DNA from: Candidatus Poribacteria bacterium
GTDB lineage: Bacteria; Poribacteria; WGA-4E; WGA-3G
Direction: 5' to 3'
Assembly (NCBI GenBank): GCA_012270865.1
Contig: JAAXHL010000171.1
Span: 1 to 41,161, forward strand
Length of the DNA: 41,161 nucleotides
In this document: in pieces, positions 17,210 through 25,805 of the stretch
Numbering within the stretch: position 1 is the first letter of the stretch
Layout: each line of letters opens with the position of its first letter
The notes under the pieces: generated by a model
What the model was told of the DNA's origin: nothing
Databases searched by the model: none
What the model saw: only the letters and a program-made list of their open reading frames with translations
Translations under genes and position numbers: made by a program

Positions 17210-18228
17210 CTCGTTTCGTCCCCCACTCGGATACGCGGATCAAAGTAGGCGTAGAGTACGTCCACGATAAGGTTGACGAACATAAAAACGGTTGCGACGA
17301 AAAGCACGCCGCCTTGTACGGCACGGACATCGCGCGCCTCAACAGCGGCGCGCAGCCATGAACCGAGTCCGGGCCACGAGAAGATATGCTCGGTTAAAAT
17401 CGCACCGCCCAACAAGTAGCCGAATTCTAAACCGATAACCGTCAAGACCGGTACCATACTGTTTTTCATTGCGTGCCTACTGATGACCTTCCAGCGTGGT
17501 AAACCTTTCGCATAAGCCGTCGTAATGTAGGGTTGGTTTAGCACTTCAAGCAGACTTGAGCGGGTCATCCGAGCGATGATTGCTAACGGGATGGTGCCTA
17601 ATGTAACCGCTGGTAGAATGAGATGCGCAACGGCATCCCAGAAAGCCGTAAAGTTCCCGACGAGCAGCGTGTCAATCAGGTAAAAACCGGTTTTGGATTC
17701 GACATCTAAACCTATGACGACATCCAACCGTCCTGTACTCGGCAGTATAGGGAGGAAGTAGGAGAAAAGGAGAATCAGCATCAACCCCAACCAGAAGATT
17801 GGCATAGAGATTCCAGCGAGGGATACCGACATAGAGAAATAGTCGAGAAAGGTTCCGCGAAAGATCGCTGCGATAATGCCTGCTGCGATCCCGAAGAAAA
17901 TCGAAAACGCCATAGCCGCGAGGGTTAGTTCAGCCGTCGCGGGAAAATAGCGTCTGATTTCATCGACGACAGGCTGTTTCGTTTTAAAGGAGTGCCCGAA
18001 GTCGAGGTGTGCGGCATCCCACAAGAATTTGGCGTATTGGTGATACAGCGGTTTGTCGAGTCCCATCTCCTTTCGGAGTTCTATCAATGCGGCTTCGGTT
18101 GCGCGTTCACCTAAAATAGCGACAGCGGCATCGCCGGGAATGAGATGCACCATCAGAAAGACGAGAAGCGATACCGCTAAAAGGGATAAACCGATTGAAA
18201 GGAAACGTTGAAGTAGATATGAGAGCAA
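17206..18228 (-). CDS. Peptide/nickel-type ABC transporter permease, DppB-like
   Basis: The 340-residue protein has the OppB/DppB layout: an N-terminal membrane segment (FLSIGLSLLAVSLLVFLMVH), the conserved HLIPGDAAVAILGERAT and MGLDKPLYHQYAKFL, then five more membrane segments. The docking loop is ITTAYAKGLPRWKVISRHAMKN. It forms the heterodimeric channel with the DppC-like protein, whose gene overlaps its stop. The gene upstream on the same strand is a metallo-beta-lactamase protein with no clear transport link, so this permease pair probably starts its own transcript. The missing binding protein and ATPases must be encoded elsewhere. Confidence 0.9.
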   Translation of the reverse strand: MLSYLLQRFLSIGLSLLAVSLLVFLMVHLIPGDAAVAILGERATEAALIELRKEMGLDKPLYHQYAKFLWDAAHLDFGHSFKTKQPVVDEIRRYFPATAELTLAAMAFSIFFGIAAGIIAAIFRGTFLDYFSMSVSLAGISMPIFWLGLMLILLFSYFLPILPSTGRLDVVIGLDVESKTGFYLIDTLLVGNFTAFWDAVAHLILPAVTLGTIPLAIIARMTRSSLLEVLNQPYITTAYAKGLPRWKVISRHAMKNSMVPVLTVIGLEFGYLLGGAILTEHIFSWPGLGSWLRAAVEARDVRAVQGGVLFVATVFMFVNLIVDVLYAYFDPRIRVGDETR

Positions 18229-18314
18229 ACGTCTAACCTTTTGTTTTTTAAACCGTCAAGAACGACTTTTATATTAGATATGAGATAGTGTCAGCCAGTC
18301 CGCGAACGAAAAAT

Positions 18315-19142
18315 TTAGAAAAATGGGTTGTGTGATTTTTCCTCGCCGACAGTTGTAGAGGGACCGTGTCCCGGAAATAGCCTCACCGCATCTGGAAGTG
18401 AGAGCAGATTGTCTCGGACGCTCTCAATCTCATCTTGATAGGAGATATTAGGACCACCGACCGAACCGGCGAAGATCGCATCGCCGACGAATGCCACGCT
18501 CTGCGTGAGGAAACTACACCCACCGGTCGTATGTCCGGGTGTATTGACAACGGTTACCATCAGTTCACCGATGGAGAGAGCATCGCCGTGGACGACTTCA
18601 CGTAACGCGCTTTTGCTCTGCGGTTTCGGTTCGTCTTTATGGATGTAGGTGTCGCACCCAGTTTCGGTTTGGAGTTTCGGCAACCCGTTGGTATGATCGC
18701 CGTGGGAATGTGTCAGCAGAATCGCAGTGGGATTCACATTGCGAGCATCGAGTTGTTCCAAGATAAGGTCTGGGTGTGCGGCGGTGTCGATTATCGCGGC
18801 ATCGCCGGTCGCTTTACAGATCAAGAGGTAAGCGTTGACGGGCCAACCACCGACGGGTGCACTGATTGTAACCACTTCAAGGTTTGCGTCGTCCGTCTGC
18901 TGAGAGGGTTCGGGTTCCCACTGTTCAGTCGCAATATCAAGCAGTTTGGCACCGTCTAAATTCAGTACTTCCGCCAAACGAAAAACTTGCGTTTCTGTCG
19001 GTTTTAAGGTATACTGTTCCATACGCGCGAGTTCTGCTTCTGTAATACCCGCAGCGGTTGCGATTTCGCTTTCGGATAGGTTCTGCCCGCGTCGGGCTTT
19101 GCCGATGATGTCACCAAATTCGTCTTCAAGTGAATATGCCAT
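18315..19142 (-). CDS. HTH (XRE-type) / metallo-beta-lactamase fusion protein
   Basis: The 275-residue protein joins two domains. Residues about 14-70 form a Cro/CI-like helix-turn-helix (LSESEIATAAGITEAELARME, VFRLAEVLNLD). Residues about 88-275 form a metallo-beta-lactamase fold of the glyoxalase II/YcbL kind, with THSHGDH at 144-150, PGHTTGGCSF, GDAIFAGSVGG and FPGHGPSTT plus the HNPFF ending typical of YcbL-like hydrolases. The enzyme half probably hydrolyses a thioester or similar. The DNA-binding half could make it a metabolite-sensing repressor, or serve only in dimerisation. It stands alone, between the permease genes and the divergent Uma2 genes, whose shared 98-base upstream region could carry an operator. 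Confidence 0.85.
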   Translation of the reverse strand: MAYSLEDEFGDIIGKARRGQNLSESEIATAAGITEAELARMEQYTLKPTETQVFRLAEVLNLDGAKLLDIATEQWEPEPSQQTDDANLEVVTISAPVGGWPVNAYLLICKATGDAAIIDTAAHPDLILEQLDARNVNPTAILLTHSHGDHTNGLPKLQTETGCDTYIHKDEPKPQSKSALREVVHGDALSIGELMVTVVNTPGHTTGGCSFLTQSVAFVGDAIFAGSVGGPNISYQDEIESVRDNLLSLPDAVRLFPGHGPSTTVGEEKSHNPFF

Positions 19143-19240
19143 GGTGGTTTTCTCCCTACTTTATTGATTTAAAAAACATTATAGCAAATAGTTTAGTGTA
19201 ATACAATTGAAAATAACGGACATCGAAATAGGAGGGACTG

Positions 19241-19813
19241 ATGAGCATTCCCAAGAACGGTTATGAACAGGCGGCAATATCCCTCGCACCGCTGGAAACT
19301 GATATGACATTAGAAGATTTTCTTGAGAGCGATTTAGAGGGATATGAATACATGAAAGGAAAGTTAATACCGATGGCAGCTGCATCATGGGAACACGGAA
19401 TAGTCAGCGCGCGGATTTTTCTGTGCTTAGGTTTGTACGTGCGTGAGAATCAACTTGGCGAGGTGGTTACGCCGGACACGGGCTTTCAAGTCGGCGAGCG
19501 CGTCTTGAAACCGGATATCGCTTTTATTTCTTCAGCACAACTGCCTGACGACTTAAGCAGAGCATTCCCGGTGCCACCAGACCTTGCCGTGGAGGTGGTT
19601 TCGCCATCAGATGTTTTCCGACGTGTGATTGAAAAAGCATTCGCCTATCTGGAATCCGGTACGCAGATCGTATGGATTGTCGAACCTACTTCACAAACGG
19701 TACGAGTGTATCGATCCGAAAAACCTATCAGGGTGTTAGGAATTAACGACACACTCACGGGTGAAGATGTCGTTGAAGGGTTTTCGTGTCAAGTGGCACA
19801 ACTTTTTGAATAG
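19241..19813 (+). CDS. Uma2 family protein (PD-(D/E)xK fold), copy 1
   Basis: Uma2 (formerly DUF820) proteins have a restriction-endonuclease-like fold and are abundant in cyanobacteria, planctomycetes and poribacteria; their role is unknown. The 190 residues show the family's pattern: LEDFLESDLEGYEYMKGKLI, then DTGFQV, KPDIAFIS, and DLAVEVVSPSD, in which the D...ExV arrangement is the predicted metal site, followed by EKAFAYLESGTQIVWIVEP. An excellent AGGAGGG precedes the ATG. The next gene, starting 35 bases later, is a close paralogue; a third copy at 21237 has lost its middle. Confidence 0.9.
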   Translation: MSIPKNGYEQAAISLAPLETDMTLEDFLESDLEGYEYMKGKLIPMAAASWEHGIVSARIFLCLGLYVRENQLGEVVTPDTGFQVGERVLKPDIAFISSAQLPDDLSRAFPVPPDLAVEVVSPSDVFRRVIEKAFAYLESGTQIVWIVEPTSQTVRVYRSEKPIRVLGINDTLTGEDVVEGFSCQVAQLFE

Positions 19814-19848
19814 AGAGTATTGAAACAAGGTAAACTAAATATGGAGGA

Positions 19849-20421
19849 ATGAAAATGAGACAACAAGACGCTCATGGAGTCACCCAAGAGATACTTCCAC
19901 CTCCAAAGAAGATGACGTTGGAAGAATTTCTTGAGAGTGATTTAGAAGGATACGAATACGTCAAAGGAGAATTAATACCCATGCCACCGACATCAGGCAT
20001 ACATGGCGAAATTAGTTCTAATATACATTGGCACCTATACTCACACGTTCGCGCGAATCAACTGGGACGTGTGTATATAGCCGACACCGGTTTCCAGATC
20101 GGTGAACGGGTGTTGATGCCCGATATCGCGTTCGTTTCTACAGCAAGACTGCCTGATGACAGACAAAAAGCGTTCTCCATACCGCCGGACCTGGCCGTGG
20201 AGGTCGTTTCTCGGACAGACATATTGCATCGTGTTGAGGAAAAGGCATTTGCATATCTCGAAGCAGGGACCCGGATGGTCTGGGTGCTCAAGCCTGTATC
20301 GGAGACAGTAATGGTCTATCGTTCTAAAACAGACATCAGGGTACTGACTTATGAAGATACACTCACAGGTGAAGATGTCGTTGAAGGGTTTTCGTGTCAA
20401 GTCGCACAACTTTTTGAATAA
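19849..20421 (+). CDS. Uma2 family protein, copy 2
   Basis: This is a second 190-residue Uma2 protein with the same motifs as the upstream copy: LEEFLESDLEGYEYVKGELI, DTGFQIGERVLMPDIAF, PPDLAVEVVSRTD and EKAFAYLEAGTRMVWVLKP. The last 22 residues of both copies are nearly identical (DTLTGEDVVEGFSCQVAQLF), at the DNA level too, while the central parts differ. This points to tandem duplication followed by divergence or partial gene conversion. A GGAGGAATG overlaps the region before the ATG; a start two codons further is equally possible. Whether it is a nuclease has not been shown for the family. Confidence 0.9.
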   Translation: MKMRQQDAHGVTQEILPPPKKMTLEEFLESDLEGYEYVKGELIPMPPTSGIHGEISSNIHWHLYSHVRANQLGRVYIADTGFQIGERVLMPDIAFVSTARLPDDRQKAFSIPPDLAVEVVSRTDILHRVEEKAFAYLEAGTRMVWVLKPVSETVMVYRSKTDIRVLTYEDTLTGEDVVEGFSCQVAQLFE

Positions 20422-20462
20422 GGAGGAGGCGGGCGAAGCTTGCAAGCCCGTAAAACTAAAGT

Positions 20463-21221
20463 ATGAAACTTGGTTTAGTTACATATAATATGGCAAAAGA
20501 TTGGGATGTCCCAACAATCATTGAACGGTGTGTGGAGACAGGATTTGCGGGTGTGGAACTGCGGACGACGCATGCACACGGCGTTGAAGTCGAGCTCTCT
20601 GCAAGCGAGCGCGCAGCGGTAAAAAAACAATTCGACGACTCCCCGATTGAGATTGCTGGCTTGGGTTCCGCGTTCGACTATCATTCCACAGATCAAGCAG
20701 CTGTTCGACAGAATATAGAAGGGACAAAAGTATACTCGCAACTGGCGGCAGATGTCGGTGCCCCCGGCGTTAAGGTGCGTCCGAATGGGCTGCCGAGTGA
20801 AGTACCTGTCGAGAAAACGCTCGAACAGATCGGGTTAGCACTGCGTGAGTGCGGTGAATTCGCCGCTGACCTCGGCGTGCAGATCCGGTTAGAAGTCCAC
20901 GGGGGCGGCACCTCCGAACTCCGACATATCCGTACGATTATCGATGTTGCTGACCATGATAATGTCTATGTCTGTTGGAATTCCAACTTCGGTGAAGTCG
21001 AAGACGGTTCCATTGAGAACAACTTTAACTATGTCAAAGGCAGAATCGGTTTAGTTCATATCACGGAGCTCCACCGACGCGAGTATCCGTGGCGGCAACT
21101 CTTTACGCTGTTGAAGGAATCCGGTTATACCGGGTACACCCTCGCCGAGATCGCTGGCAGTTCTGACCCCGTGCGCGTGATGAATTTTTATCGGGCATTG
21201 TGGGAAGAATTAACCGGATAA
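20463..21221 (+). CDS. Sugar phosphate isomerase/epimerase-like TIM-barrel protein
   Basis: The 252-residue protein fits the xylose-isomerase-like TIM-barrel family (AP endonuclease 2 superfamily). Signs are GLVTYNMAKDWD at the start, CVETGFAGVELRTTH near residue 30, IRLEVHGGG near 150 (a metal-ligand region), VCWNSNF near 178 and the late TLAEIAGSSDPV near 235. Members isomerise or epimerise sugars, inositols or hydroxypyruvate. The exact substrate cannot be read. It lies between the Uma2 copies and a putative glycoside hydrolase, which may hint at carbohydrate use, though that is only association. Confidence 0.85.
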   Translation: MKLGLVTYNMAKDWDVPTIIERCVETGFAGVELRTTHAHGVEVELSASERAAVKKQFDDSPIEIAGLGSAFDYHSTDQAAVRQNIEGTKVYSQLAADVGAPGVKVRPNGLPSEVPVEKTLEQIGLALRECGEFAADLGVQIRLEVHGGGTSELRHIRTIIDVADHDNVYVCWNSNFGEVEDGSIENNFNYVKGRIGLVHITELHRREYPWRQLFTLLKESGYTGYTLAEIAGSSDPVRVMNFYRALWEELTG

Positions 21222-21236
21222 TAAGGAGGCATTCTA

Positions 21237-21395
21237 ATGAATATTCCAAAAGTCGGTCATGAACAGGTTATAATCCCTCCCACCCCGATAGAAACCGATA
21301 TGACGCTTGAGGAATTCCTTACACGCGAAGATACGCTTACCGGTGCAGATATCATCGAAGGATTTTCGTGTAACATCTCACAACTTTTTAAATGA
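21237..21395 (+). pseudogene. Internally deleted Uma2 gene, still in frame (52 codons)
   Basis: A 52-residue frame begins with an N-terminus matching Uma2 copy 1 (ETDMTLEEFL) and jumps straight to the family's C-terminal ending (DTLTGADIIEGFSC...QLF). About 137 residues in between are missing, including the whole predicted nuclease core, yet the frame is intact and a strong AAGGAGG precedes the ATG. It lies 15 bases after the isomerase stop. The simplest view is a third Uma2 copy reduced by one in-frame deletion. It may be translated, but it cannot have nuclease activity. It could be read either as a pseudogene or as a mini-protein. Confidence 0.85.
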
Positions 21396-21407
21396 GGATA
21401 GACACCA

Positions 21408-23726
21408 TTGTTCGGATCGCGATTTTACATTTTATCTATAGGGATACTTCTCTTGAGTGCTATCAATGTCGGCGCAACCCCTGAAACTGTCCATCTTAGT
21501 AATTCTATGTGGAAGGTTGATATTATTCCGCACTCGCTTGCGATGAAGGCGCAGCCTACAGATACGGAAAAAGGGGTACCGATTTCATCAGGACAGATAG
21601 GACTCGGCGATGTAGCGGAATTCTCTCAAGACGGCAACACTGTCAGTTGGCGATTTCCAAATCGTTTTCTCACTGTTCGTTTTGAACTGATAAAAGAATC
21701 GCTATCCGTGGAATTCGTTCACGATAAACAGACAAGCGACACACCGCGTTTAACATGGCCCGTTATTGAAGATTCCGAATCTCTCCGCGCTTATATTCTG
21801 CCCCTTTTTGAGGGGAGTTACGTCCCGAAAGATGACATCACATGGCAAGATTTCCTATCGAAACGGAGCCCGATAAACACGACTGCGGGTCTCTCAATGC
21901 CGTTTTGGGGGTTAGACCTCACTGATCGGACGCTTACCTACATCTTGACCAATCCGTTTAACAACCAAATCCGGTTTAATAAGTCAACATCTTCGGCGTT
22001 AGGTATGGAGGTATCGCACGCTTTCACACCGAATTGGGAACAGAAAAGATACGGATTGCGTATCTCACTCGGTGCAGCATCGCCGGTCGCACCTGCGAAA
22101 CAGTACCGACACTGGTTGAAGCAGAACACTGAATTCGTCTCCTTCGCTGAAAAGATTGAGAAAACACCTGCGGCGGAGAAATTGCTCGGTGCCGCGCACG
22201 TCTATTTGTGGGGTGGCAAACTCCTCAGTGAACACGACGTTACGGATTGGAAAACGTTTGCAACAAGGCTGAAAAGTAATAGTAAGATTGCGGCACGGAT
22301 ATGGACACAACTGAATACTGAAACCCGTGAAGCCTTACAAGAGATTGTTCAGTCGGATTACGCATCTAAATATGTCCGACGGGTTGTAAGTCGTGCGATA
22401 AGTGAACAACTTGAAAAGCAGAATTTCTACGACTCATCTCTTTGGACAGAGGTTCCACTTACACCAGAAGCGGAGCGTTTAATCTCGCGAGACGTATCCA
22501 CGCTATCGCTCACGGAACTTTATCGCCGCAACTGCCTTGTATTCTACGCCGTGTTTTCGGACATCCTCCGGCATCCAGACGAATGGGGTGACGGTCTCTC
22601 CGTAAAATTATTGGAACAATTTGCCGAAAATGGATTGGACCGCCTCTGGCTCGGTGTGGACTCATGGCAGGAGGGGTTTCGGCATCCGACCGCTATCGCG
22701 AAGGCAGCAGAACTCGGTTATCTCATCGGACCCTACGATTCCTACCACAGCATCCATCACCCTGACGAAAAGGAGACATGGGAGACCGCACAGTTCGATC
22801 TGACCCTTTATGAGACGGGCGCGATTGTCAATGCAGACGGCACGAAAAACCGAGGGTTTAAAAAGAAGGGATACCATTTAAGTCCGTTGGTCGCGCAACC
22901 GTATGTCGAAAATCGTGTCAACGGTATCCTCGAACAGATGTCATCAGGCTTCAATACATGGTTTATTGATTGCGACGCTTACGGTGAACTCTTTGACGAC
23001 TATTCAGCATCACATCCTGCAACGCAGTTAGACGATATGAACGCGCGCTTGGCACGTATGGTGTGGATTCGGGATACGCACAACATGGTCGTCGGTTCGG
23101 AAGGTGGTGCTGCATATTCGGCACCAACGCTCCATTTCGCACACGGCATGACGGTTCCCGTCATCGGGTGGGGTGATCCGGATATGAAGTCTAAGACCTC
23201 GCCTTACTATGTCGGTGGTTACTGGCCCCCCGAAGGTCCAGCGATCCATATAAAGCAGGTCCCTCTCAAACCGAACTACCTCTATCACTATTACGATCCG
23301 CGTTTCCGCTTACCGCTTTATCAGATTGTGTTCCACAATTCGGTGATAACGACGCATCATTGGGGTTCTGGCAGCCTCAAGTTTGAGAACACCATCGGAA
23401 CGTTGGCACTGTTGGAGATGCTCTACAATGTGCCACCGTTATACCATCTGAACATAGAAGAATTTTCAAAACATAAAGCCTGGATCACGCGGTACTATGC
23501 GTTCTTTTCGCCGTTGCATCGGCAAATCGGCGGACAGGTGATGACAGATTTTGAATGGCTAAGCGCTGACAGACTCGTTCAACGCACCGAGTTCGGTGAT
23601 ACAGTCGAAATATTCGCAAACTTCGGAACGGATGCGTTTGAATATGGTGACTTGGTAATTCCTGGACGAAGTGTGATGGCAAGATGGATGGATACTGGTA
23701 AAATTGAAGTGTTTTCCGTGGAATAA
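21408..23726 (+). CDS. Secreted putative glycoside hydrolase
   Basis: The 772-residue protein has a signal peptide (YILSIGILLLSAINVGATP) and starts with a TTG preceded by GAGGA. Residues about 30-230 look like a beta-rich substrate-binding domain. From about 390 a TIM-barrel-like domain shows GLDRLWLGVDSWQEGF, FIDCDAYGELFDDYS and VVGSEGGAAY. The Asp of FIDCD and the Glu of GSEGG, 44 residues apart, are candidate catalytic residues, an arrangement recalling GH101 alpha-N-acetylgalactosaminidases and relatives. A beta-sandwich-like tail ends the protein. I cannot assign a firm family. It lies 12 bases after the deleted Uma2 frame, so it may be cotranscribed with the isomerase. Confidence 0.6.
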   Translation: MFGSRFYILSIGILLLSAINVGATPETVHLSNSMWKVDIIPHSLAMKAQPTDTEKGVPISSGQIGLGDVAEFSQDGNTVSWRFPNRFLTVRFELIKESLSVEFVHDKQTSDTPRLTWPVIEDSESLRAYILPLFEGSYVPKDDITWQDFLSKRSPINTTAGLSMPFWGLDLTDRTLTYILTNPFNNQIRFNKSTSSALGMEVSHAFTPNWEQKRYGLRISLGAASPVAPAKQYRHWLKQNTEFVSFAEKIEKTPAAEKLLGAAHVYLWGGKLLSEHDVTDWKTFATRLKSNSKIAARIWTQLNTETREALQEIVQSDYASKYVRRVVSRAISEQLEKQNFYDSSLWTEVPLTPEAERLISRDVSTLSLTELYRRNCLVFYAVFSDILRHPDEWGDGLSVKLLEQFAENGLDRLWLGVDSWQEGFRHPTAIAKAAELGYLIGPYDSYHSIHHPDEKETWETAQFDLTLYETGAIVNADGTKNRGFKKKGYHLSPLVAQPYVENRVNGILEQMSSGFNTWFIDCDAYGELFDDYSASHPATQLDDMNARLARMVWIRDTHNMVVGSEGGAAYSAPTLHFAHGMTVPVIGWGDPDMKSKTSPYYVGGYWPPEGPAIHIKQVPLKPNYLYHYYDPRFRLPLYQIVFHNSVITTHHWGSGSLKFENTIGTLALLEMLYNVPPLYHLNIEEFSKHKAWITRYYAFFSPLHRQIGGQVMTDFEWLSADRLVQRTEFGDTVEIFANFGTDAFEYGDLVIPGRSVMARWMDTGKIEVFSVE

Positions 23727-23809
23727 TTTAAGCCTCAGGACTATTTAGTTTTATGGTTTGGAAACTTATTTTCAACGCAAATCCTTGCTACTGATGTGCA
23801 GAGAATCCC

Positions 23810-23869
23810 TTGTAGCATAGGCTGTTAGCCTGTGCCTAAAGGAGCTCAACCTAACAGGATACGCTACAA
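23810..23869. repeat. Inverted repeat with TTGTAGCAT arms
   Basis: Two 19-nt arms, TTGTAGCATAGGCTGTTAG at 23810-23828 and CTAACAGGATACGCTACAA at 23851-23869, pair with about three mismatches around a 22-nt loop. A degenerate relative of the left arm and loop occurs at 33942-33972, so this is probably one member of a dispersed palindromic repeat family. It lies between the glycoside hydrolase and the HEPN gene and could act as a terminator. The rest of 23727-23956 shows no gene. Confidence 0.6.
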
Positions 23870-23977
23870 AAGAGAAAACTAAACGAACCTGATCTAAGTC
23901 TCATTTGTGATTGACAGAGATGGAAAAATGTGATACACTTTTGAAAATTTATCTACGTGGAGGTTTATTGCGTAAGT

Positions 23978-25372
23978 ATGACAAAGTTTCCTAATCAAGA
24001 AGGGCTCAATAAAGCACTCAACATATATAGATCTGCAATGCGTTCTTTCATTGTTTGTTGTTTGGAGAAGGTTCACCCCAAAGGTGTTGAGGAGCTCATT
24101 GTTGACTCTTTGAACAATAAGGCAGCTGATAAATTTGAGCAAGACCTACATCTTTACAAAGGGAACATTGAAGCCTCAATAGACATTAATACTTTCCCAC
24201 ACATTATCAGAAATCGTTGGGGTGATGTCTTTGAGCAACAGTTTAATCCCTATTCAAATGTCCGAAGCGTGATTAGCCTGATAGTGGACGGTAGAAACCA
24301 GTGTGCGCATTTAGATACAGAAGATTTAGATTTAGATTATACTTGGACATACTTGTTTTTGATCTCTGATGTACTTAGCCAGATTAATCGACCAGACGCA
24401 AAACGTGAAATTGAAACTATTTTAGATGAACTCTTTCCTGATGATAATGATGAACGCATTGCGGATATAACTAAACAGCGTGACGTAGCAAAAGCAGAGA
24501 AAATTGAATTGGAGAAACAACTCAAGACTAAATCAGATCGGTTGGCAGAAGTGGAAGTAGAAAAGGCTGAATATGCAGAACTTCTAGACACGGTGGAAAA
24601 AGAGAAGATTGAGATTGAAAAGCAACTTGAAGATATGTCTAATCAGTTGAACACAGCAAAAGCGGAGAACGCTGAACTGAAAGCAGAAAGTGACGAACGT
24701 ATCAAGATTCTGGAACAAGCGAAGGCAGAGTTGGCTGATGTGAAAGAGGAATTCGCTGCTCACAAGAAGCGTTTTCCACCATTACCAACAGACGATCCAA
24801 TGCCCGCTGATAATCCTCCTGATTCTATCATTTTCCACGGCACCACCTTTACAAAACATTGCGATCAGTACTGTGTTACAGGAGATGCTATTACCCAAAG
24901 TTTCTGGCGCTACTGGCACTCACTAGGACCGGAAGGGAAAGAGGAGATGCGGGACGCGGGATGGAGTGTTGAGAAAGTAGACGACGATTATTGGGAAATA
25001 ATAATCTCTCCAGGAGATTTTGAGGCATGGGTGGAAGAAGATGACGAACCCTTAGGACCATCCACACAACTCTCTTCTGCCTTAACGGAATCTATACGAC
25101 CCTCTTATGAAAGAACATCTCTGCCCACAGTTCAAGAGATGGGGCAACCCGCACTTGAACTTTTCGCGGACAAAAAAGAACACCGTCGAGTGGAGATGAT
25201 CAATCTCCTTACTGAACATTTCTCGTTGGATGATGACGAAAGGCGTTACATAAGCAAAACTGGACAGGTAGAGAAACATCTGATGAAGGAAGGATTGATA
25301 GAACGAACCAGAACAGGATATTACCGGATAACAACTTATGGACTTGAGGTTGTGAATGACGTTCCATTTTAA
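23978..25372 (+). CDS. HEPN-domain / coiled-coil / Mrr-N winged-helix protein
   Basis: Three parts can be seen in 464 residues. Residues about 5-150 resemble Swt1-like HEPN domains and contain RNQCAH (R106, H111), the Rx4-6H motif of HEPN ribonucleases. Residues about 150-265 form a long coiled coil rich in Glu, Lys and Ala with heptad periodicity. After a proline-rich linker comes a beta-rich middle, and residues about 395-460 (RRVEMINLLTEHFSL, EKHLMKEGLIERTRTGYYRIT) match the winged-helix N-terminal domain of Mrr restriction proteins. Such parts occur in phage-defence and toxin systems, so an RNA-cleaving sensor is a fair guess but unproven. The frame opens at a GTG (23957) inside the ribosome site GGAGG; the ATG at 23978 is preferred. 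Confidence 0.6.
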   Translation: MTKFPNQEGLNKALNIYRSAMRSFIVCCLEKVHPKGVEELIVDSLNNKAADKFEQDLHLYKGNIEASIDINTFPHIIRNRWGDVFEQQFNPYSNVRSVISLIVDGRNQCAHLDTEDLDLDYTWTYLFLISDVLSQINRPDAKREIETILDELFPDDNDERIADITKQRDVAKAEKIELEKQLKTKSDRLAEVEVEKAEYAELLDTVEKEKIEIEKQLEDMSNQLNTAKAENAELKAESDERIKILEQAKAELADVKEEFAAHKKRFPPLPTDDPMPADNPPDSIIFHGTTFTKHCDQYCVTGDAITQSFWRYWHSLGPEGKEEMRDAGWSVEKVDDDYWEIIISPGDFEAWVEEDDEPLGPSTQLSSALTESIRPSYERTSLPTVQEMGQPALELFADKKEHRRVEMINLLTEHFSLDDDERRYISKTGQVEKHLMKEGLIERTRTGYYRITTYGLEVVNDVPF

Positions 25373-25387
25373 GTTATAATCGCTGAT

Positions 25388-25744
25388 ATGAACCGGTGTC
25401 CTGTAACTATAGATATGGATTATAAAGGTTCTCTACATACATTGGAAACCAGAATGGCATGCGAAATATTAAAGCAAAAAATTCATGATACGCTCAGGGG
25501 TGGATACTTCAGCGATGCAAAAGATTTTGTAGATGTTTCCGACGGTTCCGCTGACCATGTCCATATTGTCATTGTTAGCCGAAAATTCAATGGACACACC
25601 ATGGGAGACAGAAGTGATACCATTCGCTCAGAACGCGAAGATCGAATCTGGGCAGATATCGTCCAAGTGTTATCGGAGGACGAATTGGAGCATATTTCTC
25701 GTATCGTCGCTGTAAACCCCGAAGAAATTAAGATCTATACCTAA
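25388..25744 (+). CDS. BolA-like small protein
   Basis: The 118-residue protein ends with a stretch resembling BolA: HVHIVIVSRKFNGHTMGDRS followed by a helix (DTIRSEREDRIWADI) and a final beta-like tail. BolA proteins have HFxVVxVSxxFxGxxxxxRHxxV at the same place, and the upstream helix LETRMACEILKQKIHD matches their first helix. BolA partners with monothiol glutaredoxins in iron-sulfur trafficking and can bind DNA. Here the usual RH pair reads RS, and the last third is longer and acidic. It starts 15 bases after the HEPN gene with no clear ribosome site, so translation may be coupled to it. Fold assignment is by eye and uncertain. Confidence 0.45.
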   Translation: MNRCPVTIDMDYKGSLHTLETRMACEILKQKIHDTLRGGYFSDAKDFVDVSDGSADHVHIVIVSRKFNGHTMGDRSDTIRSEREDRIWADIVQVLSEDELEHISRIVAVNPEEIKIYT

Positions 25745-25805
25745 CACTCTACATACCTTCTCCTATAACATCTGTGTTTCCCGAATTTCGCTGGAGATAG
25801 AAACT

